Positions 11,560 through 23,541 of a stretch of DNA of 64,000 nucleotides are shown one piece after another (the first letter of the stretch is position 1; each line of letters begins with the position of its first letter). Source of the stretch: Xanthostigma xanthostigma (lineage: Eukaryota; Arthropoda; Insecta; Raphidioptera; Raphidiidae); assembly GCA_963575645.1 (NCBI GenBank), contig OY754476.1:9238001-9302000 (forward strand). Direction: 5' to 3'. The translations under genes were made by a program, and so were the position numbers. Under the pieces are notes generated by a model. The model had not been told where the DNA came from, made no database searches, and worked only from the letters and a program-made list of their open reading frames with translations.

Positions 11560-12484
11560 TATGGAATATGTATTCATCAAGTCAAGATAAACAAAAAAAG
11601 TCGTATATAAATGTGTTATAAATATGACCTATAAAATGAAATTGTAAGATAAGGCTACTTGCTAATTTCCTACTTACGTACTGTAGTACGAACTTTGAAC
11701 AAGCCAATATCTCCGAAATGGCTCATTTTAAGAACGTAGGTATGTAGGCCCATGTGACTTTTTTGCATGCTCCAAATATGGCGGTTTCATCTCCGAACAT
11801 ATTCTATATTTTTAAATTTTGTCTAATCTGAAATTTATAATTGGGTTCATTTTCAAATTTAATTTAATCCGATACTGCTGTCTTGTTTGCAAATAAATTA
11901 ATTTTTTAAATTGGTTTCAGAAAGATTTTATTTTTGATTATCATAGAGAATTCAAAATTTCGAAATATTTATACCTAAATGGAAAAGTCGTTTCACCCTT
12001 TGGTTTAAATCCAAGGTTAAAAATTTAGAAAAACGGTTTATTCAACAATGGCACAAACAGCGTCATCTATAAGTGAACAATGGAACTAACAACGAATACA
12101 TATTTTAGCTTTCTGCAAAGTGAACGGTTTGAGTTCAAGTCTCTGTAAATAATTCCGGTTTAAAATAAAAGAAAATCAAAGAAAAGATGTAAATATTCTT
12201 AAAAAATGTTTTTAATAATACAATATATAAAAATAATAATTTTTTTATTACTACACGATAAGTAAAAAATAAAAAGTATATAAAATTTTCAGTCATTCAA
12301 CAAGATTCTGATTATCGCTGTATCACAATAAAATCTAAATAAAATAATATATCCTAAATGTTTGCACTGAAAAAAATATAAAAAATATCACTACTTATCA
12401 TTATGTCATATTGAAATTACGAAAAGTTTGTATAAAAAAAATGATAAATCTAGAAAATGATACAACTGAATTTCCATGAAGAGA
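11560..12484. other. Intergenic sequence and probable 3' UTR of the serpin gene
   Basis: There is no coding pattern. On the minus strand, AATAAA-type signals lie about 240 bases after the serpin stop codon (reverse of TTTATT near 12244), so the right part is probably its 3' untranslated region. Confidence 0.4.
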
Positions 12485-15400
12485 TTATGTTTTAACACCT
12501 TCCAATTTTCCTGCTTTCGTAGGTTCATTTATTCGTCCTCCAAATAAAATATGTACGTCCTCCGTGTCATAAATGTAGAATAGGAATGGATGATCAACTC
12601 TGAAGTGGGGCAAAGAATTACCAATCAGAGGAATGATCATGGCGCCTGTACTAGCTGCGGCGGTACTTCCTTGTTCATCCACATCGATCGCTACTTTATG
12701 CAATATTTTGCTCACTTGTATACTTGACTCATTTGTTATCATTCCAGATAAATTAGCAGAGTTAGTAAATAAATCTTTAATTCCAATCTGTGAAATAATA
12801 ATATAAGTGAGCCTAGCAGAGGTATATTTGTACGGGCGCAGTGTCAGATTAACGGAGACGCACAACAACCACGTCCTTGGGAACCCTTATCCTATCCAAT
12901 TTTGATATTTATAAACGTTGTATATTATTCTGTTCTTGGAGTTAAAAAAATTTCTGATTTTAATGAAGATTTGATGTACCGTCATCAGTATGAAAATGCC
13001 CACCGAAACTGGAAGTTCGTCAATTTTTGTTGTATAATACGCGCCACGGATCTAAAATGTTCGGAAGTTAGTCACAAACAGCGTCGCAAAGGCACATTTT
13101 AGAGCCGTTGATACTCCCACCACTTCCCAGCTACCTGCACGGAACGTGCGCTCGTCGGTGATTGGCCGTGATCGCTCGTTGCCCTTGTCACTTGTCGCTT
13201 TCCTGCTTTAAAGTACAGTCGAGTACGTTATTGTCAAGTTGTTATTGCTATTTTGGTTTTGTTGAGTTGCGAGTTTGTAGTTTTTCAACAGACTGTACAA
13301 GCGCAAGCCCGCATTCGCATCTAACTTCCGAGCCTTTTAGATTCGTGGCACGTATTATAAACGAGCCATCAAATTGGCTCCTAAGGAGTTTGCTAAAAGC
13401 AGGTGGTGGCCAATTTCGAGTGGCACTGAACTTAATAAATACATTGTTTATTTAGATTTTGGGGAAACCGTGGGAAATTTTTTAATCGAGATGACAGACA
13501 CTTCGCTTCAAAGGAATAGGAAAAGCTTTGGTCTTTATTTTATCTAGATTTCATAAAAAAAAATAATTTGCCATACCTGTGTAAGTGTAGGAACTAGGTT
13601 ATTAGTAAATTCGGCTTTGAACCGCGGCAAAGCCAGAAGAATTTCAGTTGTTTTAAGTTGAGATAAAATGTCGTTAATTGGAGTGGATTGCAAATTTCTT
13701 ACTAGTTGCTGTACTCCATCTCTTTTCTTCGGTAAAAGTACTAGCATAGCATATTTAGTGTCCTAAAAACATTGACATGTTTATGAATTAGAAATTCGTA
13801 GTATACAGAATGTTTTCGAAAAAAAAAAAGGGTTTTTTAAATGCTTCATTTTATACAGACGTAATTTACAGCATATCTTAAAAAATCCTGAATTTTCAGT
13901 CTCCCGTTGCGAGTGGCAGAAATTAAAAAAAAATGTTTTGAAAAAACTTGACCACCTTCAAAAAAAAATACGCGGAGAATAATCAAGTTTTTCGGTCGGC
14001 GTCAATTTAATTACTATAACAATCCGTAAACATTTTGAACAAAATGGTGTCGAAATTTTTCAAATCGGGTAACCCCTCGAAAAGTTATTTAAAAAAATAT
14101 ATGACGAATTGATAACCTCTTTTTTTGAAGTCGGTTAAAATTAATATTCTCGACTAAATTTATTGAGTGGAATTAGTTTCTGAAATATGAGTAACTGTTT
14201 TGAAAACACTCTGTATATTGTAATTTATATCTACGTGGTACAACGGACTAAGTTTTTTTTTACTTTGAAAGGTATTTTTATTGCAGACGAATCGAGTGTA
14301 GCAATATCGGCGTAACTGAAGTTATCCATAAGTTCCATTATGTAAGATTCTTGACAAATATTCAGTTTTGGATAAAAACATCTGACGAACGTGTCAGTTG
14401 CCGGAAACGTTTTTTCCCAAAGACCTTTGAAATATACTGCATTTAGAATCATCATTTTTGTATCCGTTGGGATGGAGCCTACGAATCAAAATAGTTTTCT
14501 GATTAGTCAGTAAAATTCCAAGAAGATCAGCCGAGCTCGAAAAGAGCCAACAGCATTTTGGTACCATGTTCTTCTGAAAGGACATCGACATGTAGGTAAC
14601 TCCGCGATAGTGCTGTATCATTCATAAAATCTAATGGGTAATCTAAAAAGAAATACATACCAGGTACAACGAGTCTAGTAATCAAGCCCTTAGTTTCAGC
14701 TGCAACCCAATTGTTTATTATATCTACTGAACTGGGATCTTTGAAATTCATAGGCTGGATATCCGTGAAATAATTTCGCTGTAAAGTAGTTCTATAGTTT
14801 TGGTTTGGTGTCAAACCATCCGCGTAAAATATCTTATTAGAACTTTCTATATGTACATTATTCGTCGCTCTCTAAAAAATATAGACCGAACTGTTCCATT
14901 AGTTATTGATGATATCTACTACACTGCGTTCACCATACAATCATGAACTGCTAAAGACGACAACTAATTATGTTCTGCCATGCTCTCTTCGATATTAATT
15001 AGGTATAACAGTCATGTTCTTATGGGAAACGCACGATATATATTTGAAAAATGTGTATAAACCTTTAACGATTGCAAATATTTAGAAACAAATGCCTGGC
15101 GGGATTTTGGATCTGCAGGAAGTTTTAGAGCTAATTGTAATTCCTGCGCAGTTTTTTCTCCAGCCCCTTCTAAAATCATTCCTAAAGTGGCTTTTACACT
15201 TGCTGGAGATACTAAAACATTGCCTGTCGGATGATCTTCCAAAAGTTTCTAAAAACAAAATGCGTATAGACTTTATTTAATTAGTAAGTAATGAGATTTT
15301 TTTAATTGATAGATTTATTTTTAAACGCAAGAGTTCGAAATTGTTTTTTTGTTTTCGAACTTTAGGAGTTAAAATATTTATTTTTTACGGTTATAACACC

Positions 15401-18400
15401 CACTCCCTGGATTGTGAAAAGTTTCTGGAGCGTGTATTAAGGTGACATCGGAAAATATTTGTTTTATTTTAATTTACCTGAACCAACTCTTGATCAAAAC
15501 TATTGAATCTATCATTAGCATCTGTTCTGACTGGTACGTTTACTGATCCTGGAATGTTATTTGAAACTGCTTCCCCTGGGTACTGTGGGAAATTAGGGGG
15601 ATTTGGCAATTGAGTATTTTGATTTTGAATACCAGATTGGCCAATGTTAACATTATTAACATTACTTCCGGCATTATTAGTTGGTAGTCTAATTCCCTGA
15701 GGATTTTCTATTTTTCCAAAAAACAGAACTGTGCCATTGAGTTCATCTTCAATTAAAAATAAGAATGGATGGGTGGCATTGAAAGTGTGTTCCGGCGTAC
15801 CGAACTTAGTTCCGATTTGTACATCTAGAAACATTAATTAAAAAATATAGCTACTTGGTTTCAATTGAAATAGTGTCAAAGACGATCATATATTGGCGAA
15901 TCTAGTTTGTCTGCCAACATAATGACCTCTGGTGGTAAATTCACATACGGTCCAAATGCGAAATAACAAACCTGTAGCTGCAAAAGCTTCCGTTCCTTGT
16001 TCATTTACTTCAATTCCAGATTTTTGTATCACATCTGAAACAATAAGCTGTTTTGGAAGTCCTTTACCACGATCTATTCCCGGTAAACTAACCGAGTTTT
16101 CAAATATATTATGGATTCCCAACTGAAAAAACACAATTATTTTCATAACTGAAATGATAAAACAATATATAGTATTTGTTACAAAATATTAAATACTTGT
16201 TCCAGGAGTGTTCGTAATCTAGCTGTAAATTCGAAAGTAAATTTTGGTAATGTCACTTCTACTACGAGATTATCCATCATTTTTACTTGCTCGTGGAAAT
16301 TTTCTGAAGTAATTTCATTTAGCAATTGCGTTAAGCCATTCACATTTTTTGGTAAAATCACGTACATGGCAAATCTCCCTCCCTGTAAACACAGCACCAA
16401 AATAATATTTGACGATTTGAAGAAATTCGCAATATTATTTTTCGTACCTTGTAAGGAAGTCGTACTATTTTAGAATTTAGTCGAACAGAGTCGCAATAAT
16501 AATACTGTCCAGTATTACTTATAAAGTAACTATTTACTGCTTGTGTAGGGTTTACATTAAAAAACCCTACATGGGTACGAATCAAAGGAAATTCTTGACT
16601 CCAAACACCTTTGAAGTAAACAGCGTTTAGTAAAAGCATTACAGCATCGTTCAAATCATCTGTAAAAAAATTTTTTAGAAAATTTAAAAATGACACATAG
16701 ATGAAGTACAATATTTATTTTTTGCTTCAGGGCTGTGACAATGTCTTGAGGTGACTTCCTACTATAGGAACGTAACGTAGTGATTGGAACGATGATTTAT
16801 TTAGATTTAGTATGTTGGTGAGTAAATGTCGTTCAACACGTCGTTCGCAATGCTCGTGTAGTAGGAACCGACTTTATTTGTATAGATTGTGTACGACTAT
16901 TTTTTTTATAATTTATTTTACTTTCATACCTTCACTAACCATGTGGGATATTTTTCCTTGGGTTGCGTTTCTAACCCATTGATTTATAATGTCTTTACTT
17001 CTAACATCTTTAAATTCAATCATTTCGACGTTAGTTTTGTATGCTGATGACAATACGGCTGAGTACTTTTGTAGCGCCGTAAAGGAATTATCTAAATAAA
17101 CACGACTTCCCAACTTGAGAATGTAATCGTTGTTCGGAATCTAAAATTTCTATTATTTAAGTTGGCATTTAGAAATTACAAAGTATATAATTTGATAGAT
17201 TTTTTTTGTCCCTATAAAACAGCTGCTTTTCATGTACAGTATGTATACTGGTCGTAAAGTGACCCTTTTCAGGCCAGTGACGATCCGGGCGATAAAGTAG
17301 CTTTACCGTCCGCTTACAAAGTATTTCTTTTTCAATTTATTATTTCTAACAATAAATAAAAGTGGAATTCAATAATTTCAATATATCATATTACTCCAGA
17401 CGGAGGCGAATTTGCGATCTTGTGAACAGTATATATTACAAAATACATTATACACACTATGCGTGTAACAGCATAGAAACTACTATTCATAATTGATGTT
17501 AAGTTTGCTACACAAGTGAAACGTCACAATTAAAAAATGAGTGTTAAAAAAACTGGAAACGACGACGAGAGCCGCTGTTTTATAGGGTATAGGACGAAAA
17601 ATATAATGTGTATCTAAGGTGCAATGCGATTTCGACATGTGTGATTGGTCAAAATAATCATCATTACACGATCTACTATTAATGTAGGCCAAATATATTA
17701 CTAGAACAATACAACAACCTGCAATGAATCTATAATTGAGGCAAATCTTGTTCTCATTTCTTCAATGTCTTCTGGGAACTGTAGCATTGTTCTTAATTCT
17801 TTTTCAGTGCTCCCAGCTGCTCCTTCACGAAGCATTGCAAGGACCAATTTAACACTCAGTGGTGAAATCACCATATTGGTACCCCGTGTAAATTTTGATA
17901 AAGTCTGAAAAAGCGTAAATTTAAATTTGAAATCATAATAAAAATACATGACTTGTTTTTTTGATGCTTGAAAGCTAAATCTGAATTTTGTATTTCGTAA
18001 CCATGAACTCATAATATTAGCAATAATTAAAAAAAAATTATAGCTCGAAATGTTGATATTCACCGTTGATAGTATCCATTCAAAATAATCTTGTCTTGCG
18101 CCTTGATAAGGGGTAAAAATTTCAACGTTATCAGCACGATAAGTTAATGTAGAATTTGTTCTTCTGGGGTATACCCTATTTCGTAAACCGCTATTCGCTT
18201 CATTGTTGTATAAATATTGTTGCCTGGCATATATTGTTGGCAAAATGTATAAAAGAATAGCAAAAAATGTACGTATCACTAAAAAAAAACAATAAAAACC
18301 TTAGTTTTATAATTAAGTTGTCGACAGTATTTTATGCAAAAGGGAGGTGGACGCCAGAAGCTACTAAAATATTTTTCTGAATGCATCAATCATTTGTTAT

Positions 18401-19521
18401 AATAATAAAAACTTTTTCCATGTGCACAAAAATTATTACAGAAAAAAAAATATTTCGAAATTAACCTACTCAACTTGGCAAGCTAGTGCTAGGGTAGGAT
18501 TATTGTATATGTATATGTGTCAGTATATGTGTTTTTATTCCATATACTAAAAAGATATATCTAATGAAAAAAAATTGCAATAATTCATACATAAATATAA
18601 ATTCGTACAATTTTATTGTGTCACTGATTAAAAATAATAAAAAAAATATTATTTTCTCGTTGAGATTAAGTTTAATGTAAATACAGTTAAAAAAGACAGG
18701 TTATTTAAAATAGAGAAATGCAAATTTTACAAAAATAACAACAACAAAAATCAGCGAGATTTATCTACATTTGGTTCTGAATTGGTGTATCCATTAAATT
18801 TAAACAGCGATTGTAAATTGGCCGGCATTGCAATTTGCGATCAACCGGCACAGGTCAGCGTTAAAAATAAAATAATGTTATTTGAAGACCCTGTTTTGTA
18901 GATGAAAGAACTAAAGAAGTATCAAGGTATTTCCATGCATTTATACTTTATATAAATAATTTGGAATTTCCAGCCCACTAAACTGTAAATACCATGATAT
19001 ATATATACGCTAGGTACTAGGTACTAGAAATACTACCTATACGTAAATTGCAAATTTACAGAATGTGTATCGACAGGAATCGATGTACTTACAATCATTA
19101 ATTACACAAATTATTGTTGTTTTGTTCAAAAATTTCAATGACGTCACAAAAACTAAACACATTAAATTGATAGATTTGTGAATATCTTTAGAAATTTCAT
19201 AATTTTTGTATGATTATTAAATTTGAAAAATGAAATGAAAACGCGGTTTACTAGCAGAAACATTTTTATAACGTACTAACATCTATATAAGTCGATTCGT
19301 TTTTGTTTCATATGAAAATGATCTTGAAAATCTTTTTAAAAAATCACAAATAAAAATATTTTAAAGTGATTAGGTATTACATTTTGCACCACTTTTTCGT
19401 ATTTGAAATTAAAACATAACTTTTTAATTGCAAATGAAGCAAATTAGATAATAGTATAATACGAGTATTAGAAAAAATAACTTAGTGTTATAAAAAAAAA
19501 CAAGTAATACATACCAGACAT
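12485..19521 (-). CDS. Secreted double-domain serpin (two serpin units in one polypeptide)
   Basis: Thirteen coding exons, all with GT/AG borders and matching phases: 19515-19521, 18064-18278, 17719-17904, 16930-17140, 16448-16659, 16197-16382, 15972-16122, 15478-15824, 15063-15248, 14661-14871, 14264-14478, 13577-13762 and 12485-12787. They give about 871 residues. Residues 1-20 are a signal peptide (MSVIRTFFAILLYILPTIYA). Serpin domain 1 spans about 60-431, an Asn/Gln/Pro-rich linker about 432-494, and domain 2 about 495-871. Both domains keep the family landmarks (NxVxSPxSVK helix B, LLNAVYFKG / ILNAVYFKG, HPFLF near the C-terminus) and both have small-residue hinges typical of inhibitors. 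The last linker exon encodes helix A of domain 2 (FNSFDQELVQ) and splices straight into its helix B, so the halves are one frame rather than neighbouring genes. The 7-nt first exon (ATG TCT G, then GTATGT donor) is the least certain part. Serpins trap serine proteases covalently; this one should act in hemolymph or another extracellular fluid. Confidence 0.92.
12611..12676 (-). other. Reactive-centre loop of serpin domain 2 (predicted P1 Leu)
   Basis: The hinge EQGSTAAAST has the short side chains needed for loop insertion. It is followed by GAMIIPLIGNS. By the same count Leu825 is P1 (codon 12628-12626), with Ile at P1' and Pro at P2. A Leu P1 suggests chymotrypsin- or elastase-like proteases, unlike domain 1. 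Confidence 0.68.
13035..13357. mobile_element. TA-flanked MITE, family M, copy 3, in the last serpin intron
   Basis: Starts TAATACGCGCCACGGATCT, ends AGATTCGTGGCACGTATTA, flanked by TA. It is 323 bases, the same length as the copy at 7348-7670, in the opposite orientation. It lies between the exons at 13577-13762 and 12485-12787 and does not touch either splice site. Confidence 0.85.
13850..14135. repeat. Repeat of the GAAGTCGGTTAAA type in a serpin intron
   Basis: Contains 'AAATTTTTCAAATCGG', 'GATAACCTC' and the end 'GAAGTCGGTTAAA', wording I associate with a very abundant lepidopteran repeat. It lies in the intron between exons 13577-13762 and 14264-14478. Its 5' limit is unclear. Confidence 0.45.
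15783..15999 (-). other. Reactive-centre loop of serpin domain 1 (predicted P1 Lys)
   Basis: The hinge EQGTEAFAAT fits the inhibitory pattern (Gly at P15, Thr at P14, small residues at P12-P9 apart from Phe at P11). It continues DVQIGTKFG across the exon 7/8 junction. Counting from the hinge Glu as P17 puts Lys396 at P1 (codon 15807-15805) and Phe at P1'. A basic P1 predicts trypsin-like targets, such as clip-domain proteases, but this is inferred from counting only. The loop is split by an intron in this domain and not in domain 2. Confidence 0.7.
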
Positions 19522-20339
19522 TATCAAACTAACTAAAAAAACAGTTCATCTATATATATGAAATATAATTAAAACAGCCTTTTCACGTATTTTAGAGGTT
19601 AATTTAGATTTTAGGTGTTTTAATTGATGGTTTATTTTATTTAAAATAACTTATCCATAGCGTGTGTTCGCCTCCAAACTTTCGACGGAATAACAGTTGA
19701 AACAGGCAAGCAGAAATAATAATAATAAAAAAATTATGGACGTTGGACGATTCACGATATCAACTGGTTTTCCTGATCAACTAACCATCAGCGTTCGTGA
19801 ATACGTCATTGAAACAGTAGCGTCTCGTCTCCCGAAGACTGCATTTATCCCATTCAACAATTGGAACAACAATGGAACTGTAGAATCTAAACCAAGGAAG
19901 ATTGAGGCTTTGTAGTAATCAGCGATTAAGTAGCTCTAGTTTGTACCCTTCGATGATGAGGCGAAGCATAGATGGATTCGACATTAAATAATGGCAACAC
20001 AAAGTAGACCTGGAAACTATGCAGAATTACAACGACTAATTAAAAAAAAGTGATTTAAATCGGTTAAGCGCAAGTCGGTGAAAGTTATTGGTTTAAAACG
20101 TCTTGTGTTTTAAATATATAGACCATAGCCCAATAGTATAATGTCTGGATTATAATACTTCGGGAAATTGATTATTTTTCAAGATGAAAAACCAAAAAAG
20201 AGCTGTTATACTATCTTATACTTATCCGTTTAGCACGGACACATATTTTTTAGTGTATTTCCACATGCGTGCTTGAACTGACACAATGCGAATACATTCA
20301 AGATTATTTTGTCTGATCGGTTTTGTATAAATTGATATA
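19522..20339. other. Upstream region of the serpin gene
   Basis: A TATATATA motif at 19551-19558 lies about 30 bases before the proposed start codon. If it were the TATA box the 5' UTR would be only a few bases long, so its role is doubtful. A plus-strand frame at 19697-19915 has no recognised domain. Nothing else is seen. Confidence 0.35.
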
Positions 20340-20717
20340 GAAATGACGTCACTGCTGGCTGGCCTGTTAGCTCACAAGATAGATTTTAAAATTAGAACAA
20401 GGGCTATTTTTCCTGCGAGATTTGCTACTAGGTATGAGCAAGAACCAATCAGGAAGCAATATCTTGTCACGTGGGCACTTGAACAAACACCCACAAACCA
20501 ACATGGCGTCGCATTCTGTTCAGAGTCAGACAACAGACACGTTTTGCTCTGTGTTTATATTCGAACTGTCACTGCGCGCGCACCAGATCTATCCACAAAT
20601 CAAGCTTGAAAAATAGTCTCGTGTGAAGCGAGCATTTAACAGCAATCAAGAAAACCAGCGCTAAAAAACTAGTAGGCAAATCTAGCAGCGTTTCTAGCCT
20701 CGTGTGCAGCGGCCTTT
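20340..20717. mobile_element. MITE family N, copy lacking its left end
   Basis: The core 20340-20559 (GAAATGACGTCACTGC ... GCTCTGTGTTTATA) repeats at 21212-21430. The right terminal repeat 20684-20717 (GCGTTTCTAGCCTCGTG...) is the reverse complement of the left terminal repeat of the second copy at 21141-21174. The open frames through the core are not genes. Confidence 0.65.
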
Positions 20718-21140
20718 AGATTCTACGTTCACTGTAGGCCAAACTCTCATTTTGATAACAGACCTTCTCTGAAGTAACGCCACTGTTATTATTATCGTTA
20801 ATGCTATATGGCAACAACAAAATAATAGTACCTAGGTATATGTATAAATAAAATGATTTTATATACTTATTTACATGTATACAATGTACCTATGTGTAAT
20901 TAACAATAATATATGTTCATTTCATCCTACTATAGACGTGATGTGACCGAACATCAAACAACAGGTTTTATTTCAGTAACGGAATTCATATTATCAATGC
21001 TCATCAACCAAGACCTGAAAACTAACACACTTTGTGTCCTTGTTCAATGTATACTTGAAAGAGACTGAGATACAATCCTGTATCAATGTTGAGAATCTAG
21101 GTAGGTGAAACCATCATAAAACGAAAAATAAAAAATAAAT

Positions 21141-21430
21141 AAAGGCCGCTGCACACGAGGCTAGAAACGCTGCTTGGAGTTCTGCTGGCCGGTAGGCTGG
21201 TTACGAAGCTGGAAATGACGTCACTGCGGACACGCTTGCTAGCTTACAAGATAGGTTTTAAAATTAGAACAGGGGCTATTTTACTTGCCAGGTCCGCTGC
21301 TAGGTATGAGCAAGAACCAAGCAGGAAGTCGTATCTTGTCACGTGGGCGACTTGAATAAACGCCCACAAACCAACATGGTGTCATTCTGCTCAGAGGCAG
21401 AGAACAGACACGTTTTGCTCTGTGTTTATA
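21141..21430. mobile_element. MITE family N, copy lacking its right end
   Basis: Left terminal repeat AAAGGCCGCTGCACACGAGG is followed by the core 21212-21430, shared with 20340-20559. Each of the two copies keeps the end that the other has lost. The 424 bases between them carry no recognised feature. Confidence 0.65.
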
Positions 21431-21555
21431 ACTTGCGCAGTGCGTACAACAAATTCCACATAACCATTTCCTAATCCGGAAATAATAAAATCTTCAACAA
21501 ATCAAGCAAAGAATTCCGTTAAAACGGCGTATTTATTTCCATATATGGCCCTGTG

Positions 21556-21967
21556 CAGGGCCGGATTTATTCTAAGTGCCGCCCTGGAGCAGCGTGAAAC
21601 ATGCCGCCCCATTACCTAAATCCTACATAAAATGGAGTAAATGTTCGGAATACAATTTTCAAATAAATAAAAAGATTCATTTATGTCAAAAGTCTTTTTT
21701 ACTAATGGGATAATTAGACAAAGAACATTCTTTTTCGTATTAAAAATCATAAATTGACAAACGATTGCTCATCAATTGCGAGATATTTTCAGAGGAAAAC
21801 GCGTCTGACTGAAAAAAAAAATATTTATAATTTCGACACGATCACACTTTCCGAAGAATTTTCTGTAACGCAAAAAATTGTTTTCCCACGTTTCAAATTT
21901 TGTCGCCCCTAAAAATTTGCCGCCCTGGGCACTAGCTCCTACTGCTCCTAGTATAAATCCAGCGCTG
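21556..21967. mobile_element. hAT-type MITE with 8-bp target duplication
   Basis: Ends CAGGGCCGGATTTAT ... ATAAATCCAGCGCTG. Flanks are GCCCTGTG (21548-21555) and ACCCTGTG (21968-21975), matching at 7 of 8 bases. It is 412 bases and noncoding. 'GCCGCCCTGG' motifs lie near both ends. Confidence 0.8.
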
Positions 21968-22551
21968 ACCCTGTGATCGAAAATCGTTACTATAATAAAA
22001 AAAACTTGTATTTGTTTTGGTTTTTCACATAAAAATTAATGAGTTTTGTTCACCCCTAGTATAATTCAGATCTAAGTTTTTCGCTGCAATGAAAAGAGAC
22101 GACACTGTCGCTACATTCCTGCTACACTTGCGTCATTGGATAACACATTTTCGCCAACGAATATTTAAAAATCTAAATGAACTTGCAAAAACAGCCTCCA
22201 GAGATTTAGTGTAATAAAGATGAATTTCTGACGTAGGTATATAATAATTTAATTAAGGTGGTGTTTTCCGATTATTGTATGTGTGTGTTGGATAAAAATA
22301 AATCGATAGCGGTGTCTAACTTGTCTTTTAATAAACATCAACAACCGGCAAAAAAAGTCCAAGACCTATTTTGTTTTCCGATGAATATAAAGATAATCGC
22401 GGATGACAATTTAGTGATTACAATTACATATTTTATTATTTTTACTGTAACGACAGAAAATCTATTTTATGTAAGTACCTATATATTTTTTTAAAACAGG
22501 TACCGTAAACCGGGGCTACTCTATTATAGTTTGGGAGGTTTTTACAACCAT

Positions 22552-23036
22552 AAGGCCTTGTTTATATGAGAGGCGTTCAACGCGCGTTAGCCCAACGCGC
22601 GTTTACAGTTTCTATACAATTGTATATAACTGTTTACATGATAACGGGCGTTGGTGGCGCGTTGAACGCGCGTTATCATGTAAACAGTTATATACAACGC
22701 TCTTCATGTGTGCTAGGCCTAATTCTCTTCTGTTATGAAATCATAGTGTTTAATTTTTATTGCATCCTACCAAACAATTCTTTAACTATCCCGGAGGAAG
22801 CTAAATTGCCAGTCGCATCGTTATTATTAAAAAACAATCTGTCAAAGAAATACGCCCATGGGGCTTCCTTAGACACAACTGTGTCTACCTTGGACCCAAG
22901 TAACTAGTAAGGCCTAGCACACATGAAGAGCGTTCAACGCGCGTTGGCCCAACGCGCGTTTACAATTTCTATACAATTGTATATAACTGTTTACATGATA
23001 ACGCGCGTTGAACGCCTCTTATATAAACTAGGCCTT
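22552..23036. mobile_element. Composite foldback built from two inverted MITE units
   Basis: Unit 22552-22720 starts AAGGCCTTGTTTATATGAG and ends TTCATGTGTGCTAGGCCT. Unit 22909-23036 is its mirror image. Each unit holds CGTTCAACGCGCGTT repeats and its own hairpin around ACTGTTTACATGATAACG. The spacer 22721-22908 is open on the plus strand (contains TIPEEAKLPVASLLL), possibly a transposon protein remnant. Target duplications were not resolved. Confidence 0.7.
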
Positions 23037-23186
23037 CCTCTCATTATAAAACTTTTGTTATCAATTAATGATCCTTCAAGTTATTAAAATAGGACAAGGG
23101 GGTAGATAGAGGGGGGTTAAAGCGATAATTAGTTGCATCTAATACTTAATTTAATTAATTTAATTTTCTATCTAATACTTAAGCCG

Positions 23187-23541
23187 GGTATACACTTGCG
23201 AGTCGAACCATTCGCGAACTGCTCGTGAAAGGTTCGTGGCATGTTCGTTTATGTCACGTACACACTTGAATCCGCTCGCGAACCATTCGGAAAAGCGAAC
23301 CTGCAGCGAACCAATGCCGAACTACTACGAAAAATTATATACGCGGCTAAACGAATACTCGACTAAGTTACGAACCTCCGACGACGCCGTTCCAAACCAG
23401 GTTCGCTGTGTGTTCGTTAAAAAAACCGACCCTCGATGGATCCCCGCGAGCGGTTCACGAGCCGCTCGTTCGGCGTTCAGTACGCCGTCCTAATTATGTT
23501 AGCTACCGGTTCGCGATAGGTTCGGCTCGCAAGTGTATACC
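23187..23541. mobile_element. MITE with GGTATACACTTGCGAG ends
   Basis: Terminal inverted repeats of 23 bp differ at one position. The interior is rich in GTTCGCGA / CGAACC words. It is 355 bases. The target duplication is not clear. The open frames across it reflect the GC-rich repeat, not a gene. Confidence 0.75.

Noticed and set aside
13162..13455. 97-codon frame on the plus strand
   Set aside because: It follows the family M MITE; the same peptide appears from the copy at 7348-7670, so it is a repeat property.
12485..15248. Treating domain 2 of the serpin as a separate gene
   Set aside because: Its first exon begins mid-domain at helix B with a good acceptor and no start codon. The missing helix A is at the end of the upstream linker exon in matching phase.
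20343..20616. Two overlapping plus-strand frames of 64-88 codons
   Set aside because: They lie in the core of MITE family N, which is repeated at 21212-21430 with different frames open.
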